DNA from: an uncultured Prochlorococcus sp.
GTDB lineage: Bacteria > Cyanobacteriota > Cyanobacteriia > PCC-6307 > Cyanobiaceae
Direction: 5' to 3'
Length of the DNA: 63,530 bases
Assembly: GCA_902538515.1 (NCBI GenBank)
Contig: CACBFH010000005.1
Coordinates: forward strand, 1 to 63,530
The position numbers and the translations under genes are program-made. The notes under the pieces are model-generated. The model had not been told where the DNA came from. It did not search any database and was given only the letters and a program-made list of their open reading frames with translations. Positions 6,970-16,344 of this stretch are shown piece by piece; the stretch's first letter is position 1, and every line of letters begins with the position of its first letter.

Positions 6970-8610
6970 TTGGAAATAAGTCCTTATGATGCAATTATTG
7001 TAGGTTCTGGAGCTACAGGAGGAATAGCAGCACTTACATTGGCAGAACAAGGGATCAAAGTTTTAGTAATAGAAGCAGGGCCTCAAGTTAAAAGGGATGA
7101 AGCTTATAATCATGAGCCAAAAAGTACATTAAAAAGATTATCAGGAGTCATAACAAAAAAACATGCCAATCAGTGCCAACATCCTGGTTATTGGAAAAAT
7201 AATCCTGACTTATATTCAAATGAATTGAAGCATCCTTATGACTTCCCAAAAAATAAGCCATTTCTTTGGACACAAGGTAAACAATATGGGGGAAGATCAT
7301 TAACTTGGGGAGGCATAACATTAAGACTTTCCTCAGAAGACTTTCATCCGGCTAAAAAAGACGGATTCGGGCCCAACTGGCCTATTTCATACGAAGATAT
7401 TTCCCCGCACTACGATTTTATTGAAAATTTCTGCGGAATTTATGGACGAAAAGATGATATCAAGGAGGTCCCAAACGGTAAATATATTGGTGAAATTCCT
7501 CTTACAGAAAACGAAAATGTTTTTGGCAGCAAAGTTAAATCAAAATTAAACTATCCATTTATCCAATCAAGAGGATTTGACCGAAACTCATCTGTAAAAG
7601 AAAAAAATTGGCCTAAGTCCTCTAGCGTAGGAAGCTCTTTAAAAAAAGCTTTAGATACTGGAAATGTACAAATAATCTCTAATTACCTAGTGGAGTCTTT
7701 TGAGATTAACAAGATAAAAGAGCTTGCCTCAAAACTAACGATTGTAAACCTAGAAAATGGACATAAAGAAGTATTGGATTGTGATTTGGTTCTTCTTTGC
7801 GCATCAACAATTTCAACACTGAGAATACTACTGAACTCAGAATACAAATCAAATTCCTCAGGGTTTAAAGATAATTCTGGGAAATTAGGTAAATACCTAA
7901 TGGATCACATCTCTATCTGTAGATTTTTTTCAGTCCCAAAAGCAAAAAACTCAGATAAATCACTAAATAATCCTCCCGATCTTTCTGGAGCAGGCAGCTT
8001 CTTCATTCCTTTTGGTTCAAATTTACCAGAAATTGACGACATAAATTTCCATAGAGGTTATGGAATCTGGGGGGCAATTGATAGATTAGGGATACCTAAA
8101 TTTTTACAAAAAGACGCAAACAAATCCATTGGCTTTCTTATCGCCCATGGTGAGGTTCTTCCTAAAGAGAAAAACTCAGTTTCTCTCTCAAGAAAAACAG
8201 ATGAATGGGGAATACCAATTCCCTACATTGAATTCGAATGGAGCGAGAATGAGTTAAGTATGGCAAAACATATGGAAAAAACAATCCAAAAATCAGTCAA
8301 AGCTGCAAATGGGAAAATAAAAAATATTGATGAACTAATTAATATTCCATTAGGGAGTTTATTTACAAAAAATTTGATAGCACTTTCAGATAGTCCTCCT
8401 CCTCCTGGATATTATATCCATGAGGTAGGGGGGGCACCAATGGGGTTAAATGAAGAAAATAGCGTAGTTGATAAATTTAATAGATTGTGGAGATGTAAGA
8501 ATGTACTAGTACTAGATGGAGCATGCTGGCCCACATCATCTTGGCAAAGCCCCACACTTACAATGATGGCCTTGAGTAGAAGAGCCTGTTTAAATATTAA
8601 AAAGACTTAG
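6970..8610 (+). CDS. GMC-family FAD-dependent oxidoreductase
   Basis: A 546-residue soluble flavoprotein. The FAD-binding GSGATGG is at 12-18, the GGRSLTWGG loop near 110, and the C-terminal GMC block has HEVGGAPMG starting at His484 and SPTLTMMAL near 527. It resembles the gluconate/choline dehydrogenase branch, which oxidises sugars or alcohols; the substrate is unknown. The residue usually Asn or His just before the Pro of the last block is Ser527 here. The start is TTG, which places the Rossmann motif at the usual distance. Its 3' end overlaps the opposing DUF2811 gene by 14 bp. Confidence 0.85.
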   Translation: MEISPYDAIIVGSGATGGIAALTLAEQGIKVLVIEAGPQVKRDEAYNHEPKSTLKRLSGVITKKHANQCQHPGYWKNNPDLYSNELKHPYDFPKNKPFLWTQGKQYGGRSLTWGGITLRLSSEDFHPAKKDGFGPNWPISYEDISPHYDFIENFCGIYGRKDDIKEVPNGKYIGEIPLTENENVFGSKVKSKLNYPFIQSRGFDRNSSVKEKNWPKSSSVGSSLKKALDTGNVQIISNYLVESFEINKIKELASKLTIVNLENGHKEVLDCDLVLLCASTISTLRILLNSEYKSNSSGFKDNSGKLGKYLMDHISICRFFSVPKAKNSDKSLNNPPDLSGAGSFFIPFGSNLPEIDDINFHRGYGIWGAIDRLGIPKFLQKDANKSIGFLIAHGEVLPKEKNSVSLSRKTDEWGIPIPYIEFEWSENELSMAKHMEKTIQKSVKAANGKIKNIDELINIPLGSLFTKNLIALSDSPPPPGYYIHEVGGAPMGLNEENSVVDKFNRLWRCKNVLVLDGACWPTSSWQSPTLTMMALSRRACLNIKKT

Positions 8611-8854
8611 AGGGTGTAAATAATTGATTTAAATAAAGTTCTGAGACAGAATTATCTGTACAACCGTTTTGAACGAGAAAAGTAGCTAATGCTGAATTTA
8701 TAAGCTTGTACTGATCCCAAGTCGGGTTACTTAATACGAAATCTTTCATAGTGTTATAAAGAGTTTCTGAAAGCTCTGTTTCTAATGAGACTTTATTTGA
8801 AGAACACTCTACGAGTTTCTTATCAGTTAAATTTGTTTGGCTGATTTGATCCAT
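8597..8854 (-). CDS. DUF2811-family small protein
   Basis: The core VSLETELSETLYNTMKDF and the following NPTWDQYKLINSALATFL match the cyanobacterial DUF2811 family of small soluble proteins of unknown function. I prefer the ATG at 8854 (85 residues). An in-frame TTG at 8905 would add 17 residues that do not look like the family, and neither start has a clear ribosome-binding site. It overlaps the end of the GMC oxidoreductase gene by 14 bp, tail to tail. Confidence 0.65.
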   Translation of the reverse strand: MDQISQTNLTDKKLVECSSNKVSLETELSETLYNTMKDFVLSNPTWDQYKLINSALATFLVQNGCTDNSVSELYLNQLFTPSKSF

Positions 8855-9233
8855 AAATTTATTTTCTACATCAACAATAATGATATTTTTCTCCAAAAAA
8901 ATCAAGAAAAATCTTCTGGTAAACTTTTCAAATTATCAAATAAGACTCATGTTATAAATGGGTTTTTAAAAAACTTCTTTTTCAAATAAAGAAATTGAAT
9001 AGATCTTAAAAAAAAGTCAACAATAATGTTGAAGTCCTGTTTTTTTTGAAAAATACTGCCATTTCTAATCCAGTGTGGATTTGGACGTGGAAAACAACCT
9101 GCAAATTGTGGAAAATCTAGCTCAAAATACTTTCACGATTTTATATTAAAAATACTTATATATACTGAGTCTATTAAGACTAAGTCGAGAAAGAGACAGG
9201 TGATTCATTGATTTCAACGGATTTTCTTAAGGT
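8855..9233. other. Non-coding stretch with a hairpin terminator and DnaA-box-like motifs
   Basis: About 330-380 bp without an assigned gene. It contains a 6-bp hairpin flanked by A and T runs (9008-9048) and three same-strand motifs like the cyanobacterial DnaA box complement TGTGGAAAA at 9074, 9086 and 9107. It also has a 53-codon plus-strand open frame (9050-9211) with no ATG, GTG or TTG near its beginning. The frame would give a Cys/Gly/Lys-rich peptide and may be chance or a remnant. Confidence 0.4.
9008..9032 (-). terminator. Rho-independent terminator downstream of cbiX
   Basis: The inverted repeat TCAACA-ATAA-TGTTGA (9017-9032) is followed on the minus strand by C and T8 (complement of A8 at 9008-9015). 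It lies about 200 bp past the cbiX stop. A T run at 9041-9047 means it could also act weakly on the plus strand. Confidence 0.5.
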
Positions 9234-10364
9234 TTAGTCTTTATTAGGCAAGCGAAGCGTGACAGGTCCTAAAGGGTGTTTTGAATTTGGATAAATACTA
9301 TAGTGATGGTGATTATGTTCATGTTCATGTTGATGAGCCTTAACATGTTCACTTTCTAAGTAATCAGCTCCTCCAGTGTCTGATTTTTCTTGATTATGAG
9401 TTGGGATTTGATTTTGTATTTCACAAGCACCATTACATTCAAGATCACATAAATCACAGCTTATACCCAAGCCCTCTACATGGTCATGATGACTTTCTTG
9501 GACCATTCCAACTTCTTTTTCAAAGCCAAATAAATTTGATCTATATTTACAAGTTGAGCAATTCATAAAATTATTACCTTCGTTATTAAGAATCTCTTCA
9601 ATCCTTTCTACAAAAGTGTCGACCACATAGGACTGTGACGAAAGATATTTTGCATGTATAAATGAAATATTTGGATTTTTAATCGCAACTAAATCACTTT
9701 GCCTTTTTATTCTTGTAACAAGGACACCTGAGAAAAGGAAATAAGGGAAAACAATTATATTTTTATAACCAAGTCTCACAACATTTTTCAACCCAGGTTC
9801 AACAAGGGGAAAAGTTACTCCAGAAAAAACTGTTTCCCCCCACCCTAAACCAATACCCTCTACGATCATTCTCGTAATTTTTGAAACATTGGAATTCGCA
9901 TCTGGGTCAGAAGAGCCTCTACCCACAACAACTAATAATGATTCTTCAGGTTTGAGATTATTATTTTGTTTAAATACATCTTTTACTCTTTCACAAGCTG
10001 CACTAATCATTAAATTGTTAATACCTAATTCTCTTCCATAAATTATTTCAATTCCTGTTTTACTTGAATAATTAATAAGCAGGCTAGGTATATCATTTTT
10101 TACATGGCCCGCAGCGAAAAGCATTGCAGGTATTGCAATTACTTTTTTTATAGAAAGATCTTTTAACTTCTCTAAAGCATCAACAATCGAAGGTTTAGCA
10201 AATTCCAAGAAACCATATTCAACTAAAAAGTTTGGATATCTTTTTTGGATGAAATTAGTTAATTCTTGAAATTCAGTAATGGCTAGTTTATTTCTACTCC
10301 CATGTCCACAGATAAGTATCGCGACTTGATTATTTAACTTCAAATCTAAATTATCCAAATTCAA
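9234..10364 (-). CDS. cbiX: CbiX-type sirohydrochlorin cobaltochelatase with Cys/His-rich tail
   Basis: A cytoplasmic chelatase that inserts Co2+ (or Fe2+) into sirohydrochlorin for corrinoid (or siroheme) synthesis. Residues 1-265 form a two-lobed class II chelatase. CGHGSR (His21) and AAGHVKND (His87) supply the metal-handling histidines. The last 110 residues carry CSTC (269-272), Cys303/306/310/314 and a His-rich run (340-354), as in long CbiX proteins proposed to hold an Fe-S cluster and metals. The start is TTG with no strong Shine-Dalgarno site, so the first residues are uncertain. SirB-like ferrochelatase activity is the alternative. Confidence 0.82.
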   Translation of the reverse strand: MNLDNLDLKLNNQVAILICGHGSRNKLAITEFQELTNFIQKRYPNFLVEYGFLEFAKPSIVDALEKLKDLSIKKVIAIPAMLFAAGHVKNDIPSLLINYSSKTGIEIIYGRELGINNLMISAACERVKDVFKQNNNLKPEESLLVVVGRGSSDPDANSNVSKITRMIVEGIGLGWGETVFSGVTFPLVEPGLKNVVRLGYKNIIVFPYFLFSGVLVTRIKRQSDLVAIKNPNISFIHAKYLSSQSYVVDTFVERIEEILNNEGNNFMNCSTCKYRSNLFGFEKEVGMVQESHHDHVEGLGISCDLCDLECNGACEIQNQIPTHNQEKSDTGGADYLESEHVKAHQHEHEHNHHHYSIYPNSKHPLGPVTLRLPNKD

Positions 10365-10405
10365 ATTATTACTTATACCATAATAGTAAAGAACAATATC
10401 ATGTA

Positions 10406-11686
10406 GTGAAAAATAATACTAACTTGCTTGAAGTTCCAAATATCAACTCAAAGGATGCAAAATTAAAGAAATTAATTTATGACTTGGATGAATCCTTATT
10501 TAATGAGGATAACTATTCTTACGAAAAATTCGAGCACCTTTGCGTGTGTAGTGGAGGTACAACTTCTAGCTGTGCAAAAAATGGTTTTACAACTCTTGAT
10601 CTGAGAAAAAATCACAGCAAAATTCATCTAGATAGAAAAACTAATTTAGTAACAATTGGAGGTGGTGTAATAATGGGGGATCTATTAAATCATCTACAAA
10701 AATATAATCGAAGTTTTCCAATCGGACTTTCTAAACTTCCTGGAGCAGGCTATATACTTACTGGTGGAGTAAGCCCGCTCAGTAGAACCTACGGATTAGC
10801 CATTGATAATATTGAATCAATAAAAGGTTTCTTGGGTAATGGCACATTTATTTCTTTAAAAAAAAATCAAATAAATAAAGAAGATCAATTAATTTGGGAA
10901 GGAATTAAAGGCGCAGCACCCTTCTTTTCAATTATTACCGAAATAGAACTTAAGACTATCCAATCTAATTCGATTAAGGTTATTGAAGGATTTGTAAATC
11001 TAAATGAACTTACAGAAATAATAAAACTATCAGAGGAATTTCCAGAAAATATTAGTCTTCAATGGATTTATGCCCAAAAGATTTACATATATATTTTTGC
11101 TGAACTCAAAAATAATTTAGAGGATAAAAGAACAGAAGAATGCCTAATGCTTCTAGAAAAATTCCCTACTCTAGAAAAACAATTTTATGAAAACTTTAAC
11201 AAAATAAATTTCTTCCCTAAGGAATTGAATTTATTTGAGCTGAATGCGAATAACCATTCTGAGGTAATTAGTCTTCTTGGAGAAGATTTAAAAAATGATA
11301 TCCCAATTTTCATAGAATGTTTGGAAGAAATAATGGATAATAAACCTAATAATTCCTGTTACATTGCTTCTCAACAATTAGGTTGCAAAACCAAGAAGTT
11401 AAATCATGGCTCAAGCTTTTTTGTTCATAGAAAAAGCACTTGGAAACCATGGATATATGCATCATGGAAAAAAAATGATCTTCAAGAAAAAGAAGTCGCT
11501 TTAGAATGGATTTATAAATCGTGGAGCAAGCTAAAAAAGTTTTATCCAAATATTCACTTAGCCCAATTGCATAATCATTTGAATTCTCACGATGAAGAAA
11601 TTACATTAGCCTTTGGAGATAGAATGAATGAATTAAAAACTTTAAAGAATATTTTTGACCCACAAGGTATTTTGCCTCCTTTATGA
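10406..11686 (+). CDS. FAD-binding oxidoreductase (FAD_binding_4, glycolate oxidase/GlcD-like)
   Basis: A 426-residue flavoprotein of the vanillyl-alcohol-oxidase type. The N-terminal FAD domain has CSGGTTSS (48-55), VTIGGGVIMGDLL (82-94) and LPGAGYILTGGVSPLSR (111-127), which bind the pyrophosphate and isoalloxazine. The C-terminus ends DPQGILPP, like the common FDP.gil.P block. Substrate unknown. The start is GTG at 10406. The cbiX gene is divergent with a 41-bp gap, so the two probably share a promoter region. Confidence 0.8.
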   Translation: MKNNTNLLEVPNINSKDAKLKKLIYDLDESLFNEDNYSYEKFEHLCVCSGGTTSSCAKNGFTTLDLRKNHSKIHLDRKTNLVTIGGGVIMGDLLNHLQKYNRSFPIGLSKLPGAGYILTGGVSPLSRTYGLAIDNIESIKGFLGNGTFISLKKNQINKEDQLIWEGIKGAAPFFSIITEIELKTIQSNSIKVIEGFVNLNELTEIIKLSEEFPENISLQWIYAQKIYIYIFAELKNNLEDKRTEECLMLLEKFPTLEKQFYENFNKINFFPKELNLFELNANNHSEVISLLGEDLKNDIPIFIECLEEIMDNKPNNSCYIASQQLGCKTKKLNHGSSFFVHRKSTWKPWIYASWKKNDLQEKEVALEWIYKSWSKLKKFYPNIHLAQLHNHLNSHDEEITLAFGDRMNELKTLKNIFDPQGILPPL

Positions 11687-11716
11687 GTTAACTTCTTAAT
11701 TATAAAGAAACTTAAA

Positions 11717-13282
11717 ATGTCAAATTTCTCAAGATATTTATTTAAAAATTGGTTAGATGATCCAAAGTCAAATATTCTCTCAGGCTTAGTTGTTGCTTTT
11801 GCAATGATCCCAGAAGCAATTGCTTTTTCAGGTATAGCTGGTGTAGATCCTAAAGTTGGCCTTTTTGGTGCATTTTGCTTATCTATAACAATTGCGATTG
11901 TTGGAGGAAGAAGGGGGATGATCACTTCAGCTACAGGTTCAACAGCTCTTTTGATGACTGGACTTGTTGCTTATGGAGAATCGCAAGCTCCTGGATTAGG
12001 AGTCCCATATCTTATTGCAGCTGGAATATTAACTGGAATTTTCCAAATTCTTTGGGGATATTTAAGACTTGCCTACCAAATGCGATTCGTACCAACGGGA
12101 GTATTAAGTGGATTTGTAAATGCACTGGCGCTTTTAATATTTCAGGCACAACTACCTCAGTTAGGAATAGGTATTAAAGAATCAAAAGGATTAATTGAAC
12201 AAACTTTGAGTCAGTATCCAGTTAACTCTCAGATCCCAATAGTTTGGATTCTTGTAATCCTAGGATTAATAATTATCTATGGGCTTCCAAAAATCACAAA
12301 AGTAGTCCCATCTCAACTTGTCGCGATAGTAGCAATTACTCTCATAAGCATATTCTTGAATCTTGATGTACCAACAGTTAGCGATTTGGGTAAATTACCT
12401 GATGGATTACCAAATATTTCTCTTCCTTTTGGGTCAATAGAAAATGGGAAAGTACCTTTTAGTCTTGAAACATTAGGAATTATTTTACCGACTTCACTTG
12501 CAATATCTCTCGTGGGTTTAATGGAAACCTTTTTAACTCAAGACATTTTAGACGATGTAACTGATACAAGTTCTAATAAAAATAAAGAAGCAAGAGGACA
12601 GGGAATCGCAAATATTGTGGCATCCTTATTTGGTGGAATGGCAGGATGTGCCTTAGTTGGGCAATCTGTTATGAATACTGAAAATGGTGGTAAATCTAGA
12701 TTATCAACTCTCTCTTCAGGTATATCTCTACTAATTATGATTATCCTATTGAAGTCTTGGATTGGAGCAATACCAATGGCTGCTTTAGTAGCAATCATGA
12801 TAACGATCGCAATAAGTACAGCAGATATAAATGGATTAAAAAATATTAGAAAGATACCTAAAAGTGATACTGCAGTAATGCTTATGACTTTTGCGGTTAC
12901 AATGCTGACAAAACCTCATAATCTTGCACTTGGAGTTATTGCTGGAGTTGCATTAGCTGCAATCCTTTTTAGCAGAAAAGTCGCAAAAGTTATAACTGTC
13001 TCAAGAGCTAAAGAAAATAATTTGACTACCTACAAAGTAAAAGGACAATTATTTTTTGTAAGTAAAATTTATTTCTTACAAGGATTTGATATTCATGAAC
13101 ATCCAGAAAATATTGTAATTGATATGTCTTTAGCTCATATTTGGGATCAAAGTGGCGTTGTTGCTCTTGAGCAAATTATTAGAAAGTTCCAGAATGGTGG
13201 TTCTAAAGTTGAAATTGTAGGATTAAATAAGGAAAGTCTTAACTTATTTGAAAGACTAGGTGGTATGGAAAGCGCTCATTAA
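11717..13282 (+). CDS. SulP-family anion transporter with STAS domain
   Basis: A 521-residue inner-membrane carrier. It has 10-14 membrane helices over residues 15-420 and the SulP signature region near residues 25-60 (AMIPEAIAFSGIAG). A cytoplasmic STAS domain follows at about 430-521 (VIDMSLAHIWDQSGVVAL). Cyanobacterial SulP proteins include the Na-dependent bicarbonate carrier BicA and sulfate carriers. In a marine oligotroph bicarbonate uptake is plausible, but the substrate cannot be read from sequence. It follows the FAD oxidoreductase by 30 bp and ends 6 bp from metA, convergent. Confidence 0.88.
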   Translation: MSNFSRYLFKNWLDDPKSNILSGLVVAFAMIPEAIAFSGIAGVDPKVGLFGAFCLSITIAIVGGRRGMITSATGSTALLMTGLVAYGESQAPGLGVPYLIAAGILTGIFQILWGYLRLAYQMRFVPTGVLSGFVNALALLIFQAQLPQLGIGIKESKGLIEQTLSQYPVNSQIPIVWILVILGLIIIYGLPKITKVVPSQLVAIVAITLISIFLNLDVPTVSDLGKLPDGLPNISLPFGSIENGKVPFSLETLGIILPTSLAISLVGLMETFLTQDILDDVTDTSSNKNKEARGQGIANIVASLFGGMAGCALVGQSVMNTENGGKSRLSTLSSGISLLIMIILLKSWIGAIPMAALVAIMITIAISTADINGLKNIRKIPKSDTAVMLMTFAVTMLTKPHNLALGVIAGVALAAILFSRKVAKVITVSRAKENNLTTYKVKGQLFFVSKIYFLQGFDIHEHPENIVIDMSLAHIWDQSGVVALEQIIRKFQNGGSKVEIVGLNKESLNLFERLGGMESAH

Positions 13283-13288
13283 AAAAAG

Positions 13289-14179
13289 TTAATTAAGACT
13301 AACTTGTTGATAACAGAACCAAAGCCATTGTTGAAAAAGCAAATTCCTATGAGACCTCCAAGCGGTTTTTGAACTATTTGGATCAAAATTTTTAGGAGGA
13401 GGAACATCTCCTTTTTCTTTGTCTCTTTCAATTTCACTAATAATTCTATGCACCGTATATTCAGGATGACCTAAATGCATAAGTTGTTTTTGATCATTAG
13501 ATTCAAATATTGTATATCCAACGTTTTCTCCATAAGCCAACAAATTCAATTTCCCTTCTTTTTGGGCTTTCTCCATTTCCAAATCTGGTAATCCAGCAAA
13601 TCTACTTTGAGGACAAATAAATTCATCATCTTGTGTACCCATCAAAGGGTGTCCAGGAACAAGACTTTTTAAAGGAAATACCCCAAATAATTTCCTATCA
13701 AAAACTTTCTTATCGACCCCTGCCAAATAAGCCAGCGCAAAGCCAGCCCAACATAATCCAAGAGTACTCGCACAAGAATTTCTGGCTTCATTTACAATTT
13801 TTACAAATTCATCCCAATACTTAACCTCCTCAAAGGCTAGGTGTTCAATAGGTGCTCCAGTAATAATGATTCCATCTAACGGTTCTGGATTATTTGCTTC
13901 TTCCCAAGTAATGTATAGATTATTTAGATGATTAAGATCCCATGTTTTATAAGAGTGAGTTTTAAGCTTTATCCAAACTGGCTCAATTTGAAGGGGAGAT
14001 AAACCAAGTGGATGTAGCAAGTTAAATTCATACTGCTTGCCTAGAGGCATGATATTTAAAATACCAATCCTAAGAGGACGTATATCCTGTCTTTTTGCCA
14101 ATTCTGGTTCGATCCAAGATATATGATTTTTCTCAACATCACTGATCTTATGATAGTTACTAGGAATTATTAAAGCCAA
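13289..14179 (-). CDS. metA: MetA-family homoserine O-acyltransferase, probably acetyl-specific
   Basis: Acylates the hydroxyl of homoserine as the first committed step to methionine. The 296-residue protein has the class I glutamine-amidotransferase-like fold with nucleophile Cys143 (LGLCWAGF) and the His238/Glu240 pair (GHPEY). TGAPIEH places Glu112 where E. coli MetA has Gly111. In this family Glu marks acetyl-CoA use and Gly succinyl-CoA use. This agrees with the upstream neighbour metY, which uses O-acetylhomoserine. The TTG start is fixed by an AAGGAG site 5 bp upstream. It lies 13 bp after the metY stop, one operon. Confidence 0.93.
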   Translation of the reverse strand: MALIIPSNYHKISDVEKNHISWIEPELAKRQDIRPLRIGILNIMPLGKQYEFNLLHPLGLSPLQIEPVWIKLKTHSYKTWDLNHLNNLYITWEEANNPEPLDGIIITGAPIEHLAFEEVKYWDEFVKIVNEARNSCASTLGLCWAGFALAYLAGVDKKVFDRKLFGVFPLKSLVPGHPLMGTQDDEFICPQSRFAGLPDLEMEKAQKEGKLNLLAYGENVGYTIFESNDQKQLMHLGHPEYTVHRIISEIERDKEKGDVPPPKNFDPNSSKTAWRSHRNLLFQQWLWFCYQQVSLN

Positions 14180-14184
14180 TAAAT

Positions 14185-14190
14185 CTCCTT
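14185..14190 (-). promoter_or_regulatory. Shine-Dalgarno site of metA
   Basis: AAGGAG on the minus strand, 5 bp before a TTG codon, selects that TTG as the metA start. Confidence 0.7.
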
Positions 14191-14192
14191 TC

Positions 14193-15527
<1,335 letters not shown>

Positions 15528-15592
15528 TTAAATAATCCTATTATCTATTTAACTTAGAAAAGTCCCAAAAATAACAAAAAAAAGATAAATAT

Positions 15593-16252
15593 TTATAAAT
15601 CCTTTTTTAATGAGGGGTAATTATCTTTCATATATGTACTCAAATCCTCTTTAATCGCAGATCTGAGTTTATCAATATTTGCAGATTCAATTATTGGAAA
15701 AGTTTTATTAGCCTCAGGATCTTTTTCAGTAATTGATTTCCAATTCTTACCAACATCTTTTTCAGAGTTGTTTAAAACTTCATCAAAGTTGAAAACCTTA
15801 TCATTGCTTTGAGCATCAAATTCGCTAAACGCTTTATTTATGAGCTGTTTTCTATTCTCAAATAGATTCTTGGCTTTAAGAGTATCTGGAAGACCCATAA
15901 CTGGTTGTAATTCCTTAAGAAGTTTTATTTCCTCTTCAATTAGGAGTGTCCAAACTCCTTGTTTATTTTTTGGGAGATTAGAATTACTAAATATGTTAAT
16001 TTCATCTAGGTAAAAATTTAACCATAAATAATATGATTTTTCTTCTATAGTTTTTTTAACGGATATCTTTTTATTTTGAATCTTTGGGAGTAACTTTTCT
16101 GCTTTCTTTAAAAACTGTCTGTCTTCTCTTTCTAAATTTATTAATCCCCATCTTTGACTGTAGTCCCATAAATCTTCGTATCTTGTTAAATCTTCTTGAT
16201 TCCAACCAAGAGCTTTCAGTTCATGAGAACGATGTGATAATTCCTTTTTCAA
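15593..16252 (-). CDS. Hypothetical soluble protein
   Basis: A 219-residue, Lys/Glu-rich, largely helical protein with no signal peptide or membrane helix. The N-terminal part has several Trp and Tyr residues (LGWNQEDLTRYEDLWDYSQR at about 15-34) and the middle has YYLWLNFYLDE. This looks like a conserved cyanobacterial helical domain, but I cannot name a family. The start is TTG at 16252. It lies 71 bp upstream of metY on the same strand and 92 bp downstream of the GpsA-like gene. Confidence 0.6.
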   Translation of the reverse strand: MKKELSHRSHELKALGWNQEDLTRYEDLWDYSQRWGLINLEREDRQFLKKAEKLLPKIQNKKISVKKTIEEKSYYLWLNFYLDEINIFSNSNLPKNKQGVWTLLIEEEIKLLKELQPVMGLPDTLKAKNLFENRKQLINKAFSEFDAQSNDKVFNFDEVLNNSEKDVGKNWKSITEKDPEANKTFPIIESANIDKLRSAIKEDLSTYMKDNYPSLKKDL

Positions 16253-16344
16253 AAAAACCTTTTAAAATCATAATAATTCTAACCCTGCAATCAAGATTAG
16301 TAAATAAATGGGAAAACTTAGTTTTTTGTAAATTCAACAAATAA

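Noticed and set aside
9074-9115. Possible replication origin
   Set aside because: Only three loose boxes, no dnaA/dnaN neighbour and no A+T-rich unwinding element distinct from background.
11875-12177. Plus-strand frame inside the SulP gene
   Set aside because: Shifted frame of a well-matched transporter; Cys/Trp-rich nonsense composition.
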